Part shown: positions 1 to 7,770 of the stretch, piece after piece
How positions within the stretch are numbered: the stretch's first letter is position 1
Layout of the letters: each line of letters starts with the position of its first letter
Assembly: GCA_022820725.1 (NCBI GenBank)
Contig: JAJEFA010000009.1
Coordinates: 310,001 to 374,000 of the forward strand
Length of the DNA: 64,000 nucleotides
Source of the DNA: Candidatus Binatia bacterium
Lineage (GTDB): Bacteria; Desulfobacterota; Binatia; Bin18
Reading direction: 5' to 3'
Made by a program: the position numbers and the translations under genes
Notes under the pieces: model-generated
The model's input: the letters and a program-made list of their open reading frames with translations, nothing else
What the model was told of the DNA's origin: nothing
Databases searched by the model: none

Positions 1-655
1 GTTCCAGGCCCAGGGGGCAGTGCCCATTGGCCTCAAAACAGTGCGTACAGTCCCAGACGCCTCCGGGCTCGCTGACGAGCGTGAGGCGCTCGTCGTGCTG
101 CCCATCACGCGGGTCGAAGACGGCTCGATACGCCTTGGTGAGAGCGGCCGGACCGACAAAGTCCTTGTCAATTTTAATCACCGCACAACCCTCGTCGCAC
201 AAGCCGCACATGATACAGCTCATGGCCTTGCGGACTTCGGCCAGTTGCTCCTCGGCGACCACGTATTCGCCGTCGGGCTCCGGCCCACGGGGCGTAATCC
301 AGGGCTGGACCGACTTGATTTTCTTCCAGAGGAAGCTCTCAAGGTCGTACACCAGGTCTTTCAGCACCGGGATATTGCGAATCGGTTCAACGGTCACGAC
401 GCCATTCTTGACCGTTTTGGCGATTTTCAGGGTACAGCCCAGCCGGCCTTTTTTGTTTATGCGGAGCGCGCAGTCGCCGCACGACCCCCGCTCACACGAG
501 GCCCGAAACGCCAGGCTGGGGTCCTGCTCATCCCGAATCTGCCTGAGCCCATCCATCACGGTTGCCGAATCCGGCAGGTCTACTTGGTAGGTCGCAAAAT
601 CCGGTTTGCTCCCGTTTTCAGGGTCGAAACGGTAGACCTTAAATGTTGTTTCCAT
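1..655 (-). CDS. sdhB: Succinate dehydrogenase/fumarate reductase iron-sulfur subunit (partial at the left edge)
   Basis: The electron-transfer subunit carries electrons from the flavoprotein to the quinone site. About 218 codons are visible and the C-terminus lies beyond the left edge. The plant-type ferredoxin motif SCERGSCGDC with a later Cys marks the [2Fe-2S] domain, and CIMCGLCDEGC marks the [4Fe-4S] cluster. The last cluster motif, WDCTHCFEANGHCP, has Cys at relative positions 0, 3 and 10 rather than the usual 0, 6 and 10 of a [3Fe-4S] site, so its cluster type is open. The ATG at 655 lies 41 bases after the flavoprotein gene, giving A-B order. No membrane-anchor gene is visible upstream; one could lie to the left. 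Confidence 0.9.
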   Translation of the reverse strand, partial: METTFKVYRFDPENGSKPDFATYQVDLPDSATVMDGLRQIRDEQDPSLAFRASCERGSCGDCALRINKKGRLGCTLKIAKTVKNGVVTVEPIRNIPVLKDLVYDLESFLWKKIKSVQPWITPRGPEPDGEYVVAEEQLAEVRKAMSCIMCGLCDEGCAVIKIDKDFVGPAALTKAYRAVFDPRDGQHDERLTLVSEPGGVWDCTHCFEANGHCPLGLE

Positions 656-696
656 AGGTCACCCCTCCATTCTCTGCCTTCAGCAATAGATTCCCC

Positions 697-2319
697 TCAC
701 GCCGACTGTCCGGTATTGACCGGACTGGTGGTCAGGACTGGTCCATCGGGTCCGCACGTCACAAGCGAGTGGTACGACCCCTCCGCATCGTTCGTTGCCG
801 GAAAATCACTTCGATAGTGAACGCCACGGCTTTCCTTTCGTTCCTGAGCCGCAGCCACAATGGCTCCGGCAACGTCGAGCAACGCGCCCAGTTCGTAAAA
901 GCTGAGCAATTCGTGATTATACATCTTTCCGTGGTGTCGAAGCCCAACCTGGGCATAACGTGCTTGCAAGTCGGCGACGCAGCGGACGGCCTCCCGCAAC
1001 CCGGCCTCATCCCGTACGAGCCCAACGTGCTCGGCCATTGTGCTCGCCAGTGCCCGTTGAATCGTGACTACCGTATCCCCTGACGTCGTCGGGCGGGAGA
1101 AAACCGCCTCCAGTGTTCGTTGAGCGTCTTGCAGGGCCGAGTCGGTAAGCGCCTGGGGAGCGGTGTTCGACGCATGGGCGGCCGCAGCGCTACCGGCCCG
1201 TCGACCAAAGACCACGCTGGCGGTCAGGGCATTGCCAGTCAAGGCGTTGGCACCGTGTACTCCAGGTGATGCACACTCTCCGGCAGCAAACAGCCCGGAA
1301 AGAGCCGTAGCCCCGCTCGTATCGGTCCGGATGCCACCCAGGACACGATGCATGCGCGGCATGACAGGCAGCGGCGCGGTATCCAGACTGATACCGGCCA
1401 TCTCAGTGGCTGCTCGCCCTAAATACAGAAAGCGAGTGCCAATACGCTCCTTACCAAGCGAACGGAAATCAAGCGCCACACCATCTCCAGCGGAAGCGAG
1501 CGAACGGCACAGCGCATCCCGGAGCGGTTGGTCGTTTGCCTGCAGGACAGGCTGTCCGTCCGTGTTGCATAGCACGGCACCTTCGCCCAAGGCGCCTTCG
1601 GAGGCAAAGGCGGCCCGTTCACAAAAACCGAGCGGATGGTATTGCACCATCTCCATATCTCTGAGGCTCAACCCGGCCCTATAGGCCAGGCTCATGCCGT
1701 CGCCGCAGCAGGATTGCGAGGCCGTGCTCGGCGCATAGACACGCCCGGTCCCGCCCGTGGCCAGCACGACCGCGGACGCGCTGAACGCCTCAAGGTTCCC
1801 CGTGCCGAATTCCAGGGCGAGCACTCCGCGACAGCATCCATCCTCAACGGCAAGAGAAGTCGCAAGCCACTCTTCATGGCTGGGAATGTCCTCCCGCATA
1901 CATTGCTCATGGAGCGTGTTGAGGACGGCATGACCGGTCATATCGGCGGAAAACGCCGTGCGTGGGAGAGTATTCCCGCCGAGGGTCCACCGGTCGAGTT
2001 TACCCTCAGCATTTCGATTAAACGGCACTCCAACATGGTCAAGGCGAATAATGTCGTCCGACGCTGCGCGGCACATCTCCTCAACAGCCGCGTGATCGCA
2101 CAGGCCCGCCCCGGCCCAGATCGTATCCTGAGCGTGCTGCTGCCACGAATCGTCGCTGCCAAAAGCCGCATTCAATCCGTCTGATGATGTCGCAGAATGG
2201 CTGCGCAGCGGATGGGTCTTGCTGAGCAGGGCAACCTGTACCCCGGCATACTTGGCCGCAAGGGCGGCCTGAAGTCCGGCAACCCCGCCACCAACAATAA
2301 GAACATCGTATTTGGGCAT
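697..2319 (-). CDS. sdhA: Succinate dehydrogenase/fumarate reductase flavoprotein subunit
   Basis: This FAD subunit interconverts succinate and fumarate. It is 540 residues, slightly short for the family (about 570-600). The N-terminus has the dinucleotide fold GGGVAG. SHSATSSDG near residue 41 fits the segment where the His takes covalent FAD. RTAFSADMTGH and QYHPLGF correspond to the substrate-binding segments. HPLGF replaces the more common HPTG, as in quinol:fumarate reductase-like or archaeal-type subgroups. It sits just upstream of the iron-sulfur subunit and the two are surely co-transcribed. Sequence alone does not decide between dehydrogenase and reductase direction. Confidence 0.93.
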   Translation of the reverse strand: MPKYDVLIVGGGVAGLQAALAAKYAGVQVALLSKTHPLRSHSATSSDGLNAAFGSDDSWQQHAQDTIWAGAGLCDHAAVEEMCRAASDDIIRLDHVGVPFNRNAEGKLDRWTLGGNTLPRTAFSADMTGHAVLNTLHEQCMREDIPSHEEWLATSLAVEDGCCRGVLALEFGTGNLEAFSASAVVLATGGTGRVYAPSTASQSCCGDGMSLAYRAGLSLRDMEMVQYHPLGFCERAAFASEGALGEGAVLCNTDGQPVLQANDQPLRDALCRSLASAGDGVALDFRSLGKERIGTRFLYLGRAATEMAGISLDTAPLPVMPRMHRVLGGIRTDTSGATALSGLFAAGECASPGVHGANALTGNALTASVVFGRRAGSAAAAHASNTAPQALTDSALQDAQRTLEAVFSRPTTSGDTVVTIQRALASTMAEHVGLVRDEAGLREAVRCVADLQARYAQVGLRHHGKMYNHELLSFYELGALLDVAGAIVAAAQERKESRGVHYRSDFPATNDAEGSYHSLVTCGPDGPVLTTSPVNTGQSA

Positions 2320-2444
2320 TGGCGTTCTCTAGCGGAGGACACTATAGCCGAAATGGTACGAGAAGGGCAAATCCAGCCGCCCATCCTGCCGGCGGCGTTT
2401 TCTTGCCACTCTCCGGGCCGTCATCTAGGCATCTTTATCTCAGC

Positions 2445-3023
2445 CTAAGCCCCGACACATTCGATCAGCCGCTTTTCCGTGACCACATAGTCCACGCGCT
2501 CGTCGTGCGGATCAATGGGGATGTGGGGAACGACCTGGCATTCATGGGCCAGCCCAACACGCAGCGCCCCAGCTAATGCGCCGCTCAAGGCCCGGTCATA
2601 ATAGCCCCGGCCCCGCCCCAGCCGGTGTCCGGTCCGGTCAAAACCAACGCCGGGGATCAGCACCAGATCAGTCCGGGAGACACCCGAGAGCAGGTCTTCT
2701 CCGGGTGGCGCCAGGATATCGAAAACCCCCGGAATCAGAGGCTCATTATCGTGACGCCTGACAAACTCCACCGTCTGTTTATCTGCCGTCACTCTCGGGT
2801 AATAGACTTCTATTCCTCGCCGACAGGCTTCCCGCCACAGTCCTTCGGTGTCCACCTCATTGTCATCCGGGCTATACAAAAGAACCTGCCGCGCCTGATG
2901 AAACATCACCTGAGCGCATAAACGGGCGGCAATACGCCGGCTGTTTTTCCTGACATCCCGGACTGAGAGCGCCCGCCGCCGCTGGCGGAGCAACGCACGC
3001 AATCGTCGTTTTTCAGCCGGCAT
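2445..3023 (-). CDS. 5-formyltetrahydrofolate cyclo-ligase family protein
   Basis: Predicted to convert 5-formyltetrahydrofolate to 5,10-methenyltetrahydrofolate with ATP, a folate salvage or repair step. The diagnostic C-terminal motif GVGFDRTGHRLGRGRGYYDR (phosphate and folate binding) is intact, and the N-terminal helix is rich in Lys and Arg (KRRLRALLRQRRR) as in the family. I chose the ATG at 3023 (192 residues). A TTG 18 bases upstream would start inside a 9-bp tandem repeat, so it is less likely. It lies between the MaoC-like pair and the sdh genes on the same strand. Confidence 0.9.
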   Translation of the reverse strand: MPAEKRRLRALLRQRRRALSVRDVRKNSRRIAARLCAQVMFHQARQVLLYSPDDNEVDTEGLWREACRRGIEVYYPRVTADKQTVEFVRRHDNEPLIPGVFDILAPPGEDLLSGVSRTDLVLIPGVGFDRTGHRLGRGRGYYDRALSGALAGALRVGLAHECQVVPHIPIDPHDERVDYVVTEKRLIECVGA

Positions 3024-3035
3024 ACACGCCACCCG

Positions 3036-3084
3036 ACCCAATCAACCCAACAGACCCAATAGACTCAATGGACCCAACAGACTC
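3036..3084. repeat. Tandem 9-bp repeat, about five copies
   Basis: Units read acccaatca, acccaacag, acccaatag, actcaatgg, acccaacag and then actc. The period is exactly 9 bp with one to three substitutions per unit. The array fills the gap between the MaoC-like gene and the folate cyclo-ligase gene and touches the alternative TTG start of the latter. It looks like a small minisatellite; no function is evident. Confidence 0.75.
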
Positions 3085-3086
3085 TC

Positions 3087-3527
3087 CTACCCCCGTTGGG
3101 GTAAGGTGAAGGTCGCCTCGCCAGTCAGAATCTTCTCCCCTTTTTGATTCTGTTGCCAGATCTCACAATCGACCAGGGGCTCGTCATTGGCATGATACGT
3201 CCGCGTTACGACCCCGCCACATGTCAGCCTGTCACCCGGAAAAACATTGGCAGCAAAACGTAACGTGGTTTTTCGCAGGTCCCAGGGACGGTGCAGCCAA
3301 TCGGTCAGAAAACGATACAGAAAGGTTTCGTTGAGGGGGCCTTGTTGGACAACGTCGGGCAGCCCACGTTCCTGGGCGTAGACACGGTCAAGATGGAGCG
3401 GGTTGTTGTCACGCAGAATAATGGCCACGGGGATATAGGCCAGACGGTCCATCGGACCATAGGTCGCCTGGGGGAGCGGCATGCCCTCATATGCCTCGTC
3501 AAAAAATATTTTCGGTCGGGTCTCCAT
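3087..3527 (-). CDS. MaoC-like hot-dog hydratase, catalytic-type subunit
   Basis: A 146-residue single hot-dog domain. The motif DNNPLHLDRVYAQERG matches the (R)-hydratase signature, where an Asp and a His a few residues apart activate water for addition to enoyl-CoA. It starts three bases after the stop of the companion gene at 3531-3989, so the two are co-translated. Paired half-size MaoC proteins usually form a heterodimer, like mycobacterial HadA/HadB, one catalytic and one structural. This one carries the catalytic motif. The substrate is unknown. Confidence 0.8.
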   Translation of the reverse strand: METRPKIFFDEAYEGMPLPQATYGPMDRLAYIPVAIILRDNNPLHLDRVYAQERGLPDVVQQGPLNETFLYRFLTDWLHRPWDLRKTTLRFAANVFPGDRLTCGGVVTRTYHANDEPLVDCEIWQQNQKGEKILTGEATFTLPQRG

Positions 3528-3530
3528 GAG

Positions 3531-3989
3531 TTATTTGAACAGGATATACGACTGCGTCCCCTGAAAAGCCACCGCTGCGGAGTCATCCGTCGCCGTAAAA
3601 CGGACCTGGATCACATCAAACGTGCGCTTCCCCTTTTTCTCGTATACGTCCGCCACTTCGGACCGAACGGTCAGCGTTTCACCCACGTAGAGAGGCCGCA
3701 GATATTCCAGTTCCTGCTCACCGAACATGGCGGTTCCGGTCCGGTAGTTAAACAAAAAATCCCGCTCCCAATCAAAAGCCCGGAGCAGTGCCTGGACTGC
3801 CACAAACGGAGCAAACGAGGGCGGAATAACCCGGCGCTCGTAGCCGGCCGTCAGGGCTGCCTCGTCACTCAGAAAGACGGCCTGCTCCTCGCCCGCAACC
3901 GGGAGATAGTCCTGGATATCATCCTCACGAATGGTGTAGTGGACGGGCTCAAGGACCTTGCCAATCAGCGTGGTACGGTCAGGAGTCAT
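3531..3989 (-). CDS. MaoC-like dehydratase N-terminal-type subunit
   Basis: A 152-residue protein of the FAS1-like/MaoC N-terminal family (HadA-like). It opens with MTPDRTTLIGKVLEP and lacks the D-x-N-P-x-H catalytic signature found in its neighbour. It is the upstream member of a tightly spaced pair, so it most likely forms the non-catalytic half of a heterodimeric hydratase that accommodates the acyl chain. The substrate cannot be told from the sequence. Confidence 0.75.
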   Translation of the reverse strand: MTPDRTTLIGKVLEPVHYTIREDDIQDYLPVAGEEQAVFLSDEAALTAGYERRVIPPSFAPFVAVQALLRAFDWERDFLFNYRTGTAMFGEQELEYLRPLYVGETLTVRSEVADVYEKKGKRTFDVIQVRFTATDDSAAVAFQGTQSYILFK

Positions 3990-4063
3990 GGGAGTGAGTG
4001 GGAGTGCCTCTATCTGACAATTTCAGATTGACCAAGTCTTCCCCCTAAGTTAACCCTTTCTTC

Positions 4064-4306
4064 ATGCCTACTGTCACCATACATCAGGCAAAAACCCATT
4101 TGTCAAAACTCATTCAGCAAGCCCTGGCTGGAGAAGAGATTATCATTGCAAAAGGCAAGCAACCACTTGTCAGGCTTGTCGTACTGCCGGAGGCGTGCCC
4201 GCAGAGGCGTATAGGGGGCGCAAAAGGGATGGTCACGTTTATGGCCGATGACTTTGGTGCCCCACTCAAAGATTTTCAAGAGTATACTACATGGAGACCC
4301 GTTTGA
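4064..4306 (+). CDS. Phd/YefM-family antitoxin, orphaned by loss of its toxin
   Basis: An 80-residue protein. The N-terminal MPTVTIHQAKTHLSKLIQQA is the classic prevent-host-death DNA-binding fold, followed by GEEIIIAKGKQPLVRLV. The C-terminal neutralising tail (FGAPLKDFQEY) is almost complete, then reads into foreign sequence (TTWRPV) and stops. The neighbour that should be a VapC-type PIN toxin survives only as a short C-terminal scrap in another frame. The gene may still be expressed but has no partner here. Confidence 0.85.
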   Translation: MPTVTIHQAKTHLSKLIQQALAGEEIIIAKGKQPLVRLVVLPEACPQRRIGGAKGMVTFMADDFGAPLKDFQEYTTWRPV

Positions 4307-4337
4307 TCGTCTTCTGATTGCTCAGGCTCGGGTCGAA
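4287..4337 (+). pseudogene. Remnant of a VapC-type PIN-domain toxin (C-terminal motif only)
   Basis: In the frame starting at 4287 the sequence reads LHGDPFDRLLIAQARVE. This matches the highly conserved C-terminal block of VapC toxins (H-R-D-P-F-D-R-L-L-I-A-Q-A), which carries the third and fourth acidic metal ligands. Everything before it, about 100 codons, is missing, and the block abuts the end of the antitoxin gene. An internal deletion therefore joined antitoxin codon about 75 to the toxin tail. Downstream the sequence runs into a palindromic repeat. Confidence 0.75.
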
Positions 4338-4346
4338 GTCGGGACC

Positions 4347-4372
4347 GGGCAACCACAAGGGGTTGCCCCTAC
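4347..4372. repeat. Inverted repeat, GGGCAACC/GGTTGCCCCTAC family
   Basis: GGGCAACC and GGTTGCCC flank a short spacer and the right side continues with CCTAC. A second copy in the opposite sense lies at 21907-21933. The outer GTAGGGGCAA/TTGCCCCTAC arms are shared with the 28-bp palindrome family, so both look like variants of one dispersed element. This copy directly follows the toxin remnant and may mark the deletion endpoint. Confidence 0.7.
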
Positions 4373-4466
4373 GAGATGCCTTCCTTCTACACCGTCCCCT
4401 CAATCCGCAGCACCATGTCTCTTGGGAAGGACTTCACGAGGCTGCGGGCTGCCCTGGCTTGCCGGT

Positions 4467-4494
4467 GTAGGGGCAATTCATGAATTGCCCCTAC
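4467..4494. repeat. 28-bp perfect palindrome, copy 1
   Basis: Two 14-base half-sites, GTAGGGGCAATTCA and its exact complement, with no spacer. Identical copies occur at 5286-5313 and 16935-16962, always between genes. This is a REP-like or small non-autonomous mobile element; no transposase is in the window. Confidence 0.9.
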
Positions 4495-4661
4495 GGAGCG
4501 GGCTCCGGCTGGAGGCACTCGACACAATGGGCAGCACACGTCTTGGTGGGGGTAGCCGTAGGCCGGGGTGGGTTCTCTTCGGTCCGGCGGCCTCCCACGG
4601 CTGGCGAACGCTGGTTCCTGGGTAATGTGCATCGCCCCTCCCCGGAGAAGCGAAAACTCGT

Positions 4662-5060
4662 CTACTTTCCAAAAACCGCGTTGACCAACTCGGTATCCAG
4701 ATATTCCATGACCTGCTGCACCTTCCCGTTTTCAAGTCGAAAGACTTGGGCGTAGGTGTTGTTATACGCCTTGCCGGACTTGGTCATGGATTCGCCGTGG
4801 CCTTGCAGGACCACATTGTCCCCTTCGGCAATCAGATTCTCCACGTGCATGGTCAGCCCGTTTTCGAGTTGCGCCCCGAGCGGTGCCAGGACTTTTTCAA
4901 CGAACTCCGCCTTGCCTTTGAATACGCCCGAGAATTTAGTCGAGCCGATCAGGGTAAAATTCACGTCGTCCGCCAAGGTATCCAAAAAGGCGTCCGCGTT
5001 CCCTTTCGAGAGTTCGGCAAACATGTTTCTGATGATTTCCTTATTCTCTGCTGCGCCCAT
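4662..5060 (-). CDS. SnoaL-like / NTF2-fold protein
   Basis: A 132-residue protein with the pattern of the SnoaL/ketosteroid-isomerase-like cone fold. An N-terminal helix (NKEIIRNMFAELSKGNADAF) is followed by LADDVNFTLIGSTKFSGVFKG and a sheet-rich C-terminal half ending in VMEYLDTELVNAVFGK. Members act as small isomerases, hydrolases or ligand-binding proteins, and the family does not fix the substrate. A Shine-Dalgarno sequence (GGAGGAAATC) precedes the ATG. It is flanked by repeat-rich intergenic DNA and appears monocistronic. Confidence 0.75.
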   Translation of the reverse strand: MGAAENKEIIRNMFAELSKGNADAFLDTLADDVNFTLIGSTKFSGVFKGKAEFVEKVLAPLGAQLENGLTMHVENLIAEGDNVVLQGHGESMTKSGKAYNNTYAQVFRLENGKVQQVMEYLDTELVNAVFGK

Positions 5061-5207
5061 GATTTCCTCCTATGAAACATTCTTTGGCGGGAAAACTGTA
5101 CGCCGGATGACAAAAGGGTGTCAAGATCAGCCACTCACACACCCTCTGAACTCGCAGCCGTCCGCTCCCAGCGTCCGGGGAGAACCCACCCCGCCGCTAG
5201 CGCGGCA

Positions 5208-5241
5208 CCAAGGAGGGGATAAAAAAGACTCCCCTCCTTGG
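5208..5241. repeat. Inverted repeat with 11-bp perfect stem
   Basis: CCAAGGAGGGG and its exact complement flank a 12-base A-rich loop. It lies in the 264-base gap between the SnoaL-like gene and the alpha/beta hydrolase, just before palindrome copy 2. It could be a small mobile repeat or a structured RNA element. There is no T-run on either side, so it is not a standard terminator. Confidence 0.7.
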
Positions 5242-5285
5242 ACGTGTGCTGCACATGAGGTGGTGGCCCCTGTTCGGGCTGATCC

Positions 5286-5313
5286 GTAGGGGCAATTCAT
5301 GAATTGCCCCTAC
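5286..5313. repeat. 28-bp perfect palindrome, copy 2
   Basis: Identical in all 28 positions to the copies at 4467 and 16935. It ends 11 bases past the stop codon of the minus-strand hydrolase gene, so its transcript would carry this hairpin at the 3' end, where it could protect or terminate the message. Confidence 0.9.
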
Positions 5314-5324
5314 AACGTCACGCC

Positions 5325-6605
5325 CTAGCGTCCGGGGAATCGCTCGCGCAGCCAGTCAACAATCACCTTCATCGTCGCGTCGCGCCCCCCGCGATCGGGC
5401 TTCGATGGAAGCGGGAAACCAAAGTGATCGGCGTCCACATGCGCGAGGTGTTTGTCGTCAGCCGGCGAGTGTTGATAGACGGCTTCCGACTCCTGCGGGT
5501 AAATGGCGTGGTCTCCGGTGTGATTCACGACCAGGGTTGGCAGGCTGATATGAGTCACATTATCGAGCACCGCCGCTCGCGAGGACTGGCCCGACCAGGT
5601 ACTCAGCCAGGCGCGCGGCGTCTGGTATTTGGCAAAACCCGCCTCAAGATAGTTGAACAGGTCCGGCCGCGGCGACCAGAGCGAGCCGTAGTCCCGTGAT
5701 GACGGGTGAATCGACGGGTCCGTATAGGCCGGATTCGCCTCAGTACGGTGAATTTCCATATAGCGCCCGACGAGGGCCCGCCGGCTGAGAAAAGTTCTCC
5801 GTTCCAGGGACTGGCCGTCAAAGTCCGGCTGTCGAATCTGCTCTTGAAAATAATGTTGCTCGTCAACATGGCGACGGGCGATGGCGTCAATGCGCTGCAC
5901 CCGCTGTACCTGGGCGGCACGATAGCGGGCGATGAACTCGGCGCTATACGAGCTGGGCTGGGGCGGCTCACAAAAGCCATTGGCCGGATGATACATATCC
6001 AGACCGGGATCACAGGAGAGCGGGTCGTCCTCGTCCGTCACCGAGGGGTCGATGGCGCCTTCCAGGAATTTCCCTTCCCCAAGGTGGGCCGCCAGAAAGA
6101 TCATCCCGTCGGCGTGGGGCAGTTGAAATCGATTCAGATCGTACGGGTCGCCGGCGGGGGTCGTTGTCAGCCGGTCCGGCGGGTCGGTCACGGCCTGGGC
6201 CAGATAAAAGGAATATAAGGAACCACCGCCACTATTGCCGATCAGCACGATATGCTCAAAGCCCCGTTCTTCTCTGAGGTAATGCAGGCTGGCGGCGATA
6301 TCCGGCAGCAGCATTTCGTGGATACAGGCAATATCGTTGCTGGGCCAACGGCTCTCCTGACCAAAAGCGGCATAGCCACTGTCAAGCAGATAGGGAATGG
6401 CATAATGGCGGCTCATGTCGGCTCGTGGGTGCATCAGGCACACCACCGTTTTCTCGCCGCCACGGGTGTACAGCACACCTTTTGATTCGCCCCGGTCTTC
6501 TGCGGTAAACGGAATAATCTCGGCGTTTGTGGGTGACGCGAGCGTTTCAAACGAAATCAGGCTGAGGCCCTGGGCCGAATAGCGTGGAATGCGGGCGAGT
6601 GCCAT
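5325..6605 (-). CDS. Alpha/beta hydrolase
   Basis: A 426-residue enzyme. The nucleophile elbow is GNSGGGS, an acid candidate is in HTGDHAIYPQES, and the catalytic His is in DADHFGFPL near the end. About 170 residues of mostly helical insertion separate the elbow from the acid, making it larger than a simple esterase. I chose the ATG at 6605 because AAGAAAGGGAG lies just upstream; a start ten codons earlier has no such site. No signal peptide is seen, so it is likely cytoplasmic. The substrate is unknown, with an ester, amide or thioester most likely. Confidence 0.8.
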   Translation of the reverse strand: MALARIPRYSAQGLSLISFETLASPTNAEIIPFTAEDRGESKGVLYTRGGEKTVVCLMHPRADMSRHYAIPYLLDSGYAAFGQESRWPSNDIACIHEMLLPDIAASLHYLREERGFEHIVLIGNSGGGSLYSFYLAQAVTDPPDRLTTTPAGDPYDLNRFQLPHADGMIFLAAHLGEGKFLEGAIDPSVTDEDDPLSCDPGLDMYHPANGFCEPPQPSSYSAEFIARYRAAQVQRVQRIDAIARRHVDEQHYFQEQIRQPDFDGQSLERRTFLSRRALVGRYMEIHRTEANPAYTDPSIHPSSRDYGSLWSPRPDLFNYLEAGFAKYQTPRAWLSTWSGQSSRAAVLDNVTHISLPTLVVNHTGDHAIYPQESEAVYQHSPADDKHLAHVDADHFGFPLPSKPDRGGRDATMKVIVDWLRERFPGR

Positions 6606-6932
6606 GGTCGATCTCCCTTTCTTACTCTGCCCCATGAGACATAGAAGACCCCGCCCCGCTTGTCAAAACATGCGTACTGCCGGGCCGGCGGCCCCCGCCT
6701 CGGGCCGCTCGCCCTCACGCCGCCTGGGAGAGCGGCCATCTTGGCCGCTTGCGGGCTGGAAGCCCGCACTCCTGGTCCCCGGCCGCGGCCAGGGGCAGCC
6801 CCGGGGGTGGCCCGGCCCTGGCTTCCGTAAAACGGTCGGGCCATGAGGAACGATGAGGAGAGTGTACACTGACTCTTCCTTGCACCCCTGCCCTTTTCCG
6901 GGCAGTATAAGGCGCAAGGAAGAGAGGTTTGT
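6606..6932. other. Intergenic region rich in hairpins
   Basis: About 330 bases between the divergent hydrolase and SirB1-like genes, so both promoters should lie here. The middle holds two back-to-back perfect hairpins (6731-6768) and other GC-rich palindromic segments. The 3' part (about 6840-6932) is less GC-rich and ends in AAGGAAGAGAGG before the SirB1-like start. No coding frame here looks real. Confidence 0.6.
6731..6768. repeat. Two adjacent perfect hairpins (REP-like)
   Basis: AGCGGCCA-tct-TGGCCGCT (6731-6749) is followed immediately by TGCGGGCT-gga-AGCCCGCA (6750-6768). Each has an 8-bp perfect stem and a 3-base loop. A related GC-rich palindromic patch lies at about 9340-9372. The paired form resembles bacterial interspersed palindromic elements. 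Confidence 0.7.
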
Positions 6933-7766
6933 ATGGCGACACCGGCCCGTGAACGTTTCACCGCTCTGGTCTCGGGACCTGAAGCAGAACTGGACCTTGC
7001 CGAAGCCGCCCTGCTGATCGCCCAGGAAGAACAACCCAGCCTCGATGTGGCCCACTACTTGCAGCGTCTCGACCAGCTCGCGGACGCGGTACGCACCAAG
7101 CTGCCCACCTCCCCGACCCCTCAGGACCGGATTCAGGCCCTCAACTCCCATCTCTTTTTTGAGGAAGGGCTGAAAGGCAATGCCAGCGAATATTACGATC
7201 CGCGCAACAGCTTTCTGAACGAAGTCCTGGAGCGCAAGACCGGTATCCCGATCACCCTGTCCGTTCTGTATATGGAGGTAGGCCGGCGCCTGGGCCTGTC
7301 TCTGGCCGGGGTGGGATTTCCGGGTCATTTTTTAGTCAAATATACCGGCCCGGATGAAGAACAGATTCTCGATCCCTTTGCCGGCGGGGCGACGGTCACC
7401 GAAGAGCAGCTCGCCGCCAAGCTGAAAAGCATGTATGGGGACAATAACCCTTTTGTGGCCCAAATCCCGCAGTTGCTCACCCCGGCAACGAAAAAAGAAA
7501 TCCTCATCCGCATGCTCCGCAACTTGAAAGGCGTCTATCTGCAAAAGGGCGATTTTACCCGCGCCTTGAGCGTTATTGACCGGATTCTTTTACTCGCGCC
7601 GGATGTTGCCATGGAATTTCGCGACCGTGGAGCCGTTCAGCAACGCCTGGGCCGCATGCAGGGTGCCGTCCGCGACTTCAAGAAGTATCTGCAACTGGCA
7701 CCCGACGCCGAAGATGCGGCCAACATCCGCGCTCTTATCCAGCGTTCGGTCGCCCAGTTAAACTAG
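6933..7766 (+). CDS. SirB1-family transglutaminase-like/TPR protein
   Basis: A 277-residue protein of the SirB1 family. The N-terminal two thirds is the transglutaminase-like core: a helical start, then NSFLNEVLERKTGIPITLSV and GVGFPGHFLVKY with the conserved His, and LDPFAGG. The last about 90 residues form TPR-like helices (GDFTRALSVIDRILLLAPD). The core lacks a canonical Cys nucleophile in the usual place, as is common in this family, so enzymatic activity is uncertain. It is followed closely by a Nudix gene on the same strand, probably in one operon. The biological role is not established. Confidence 0.85.
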   Translation: MATPARERFTALVSGPEAELDLAEAALLIAQEEQPSLDVAHYLQRLDQLADAVRTKLPTSPTPQDRIQALNSHLFFEEGLKGNASEYYDPRNSFLNEVLERKTGIPITLSVLYMEVGRRLGLSLAGVGFPGHFLVKYTGPDEEQILDPFAGGATVTEEQLAAKLKSMYGDNNPFVAQIPQLLTPATKKEILIRMLRNLKGVYLQKGDFTRALSVIDRILLLAPDVAMEFRDRGAVQQRLGRMQGAVRDFKKYLQLAPDAEDAANIRALIQRSVAQLN

Positions 7767-7770
7767 CATA

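Larger units (their letters stand above)
4338..4661. other. Intergenic stretch with repeats, no convincing gene
   Basis: About 320 bases between the toxin remnant and the SnoaL-like gene. It contains a GGGCAACC/GGTTGCCC inverted repeat (4347-4372) and the 28-bp perfect palindrome (4467-4494). Short open frames here read through the palindromes (for example GAIHELPL), which marks them as repeat translations. The segment just before 4467 could be a decayed gene end on the minus strand but matches nothing I recognise. Confidence 0.6.

Noticed and set aside
3291..4031. 246-residue plus-strand frame
   Set aside because: It is antisense to the MaoC-like pair, which has family motifs.
5208..5241. 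Rho-independent terminator
   Set aside because: The stem is perfect but no T-run follows on either strand; kept as an inverted repeat.
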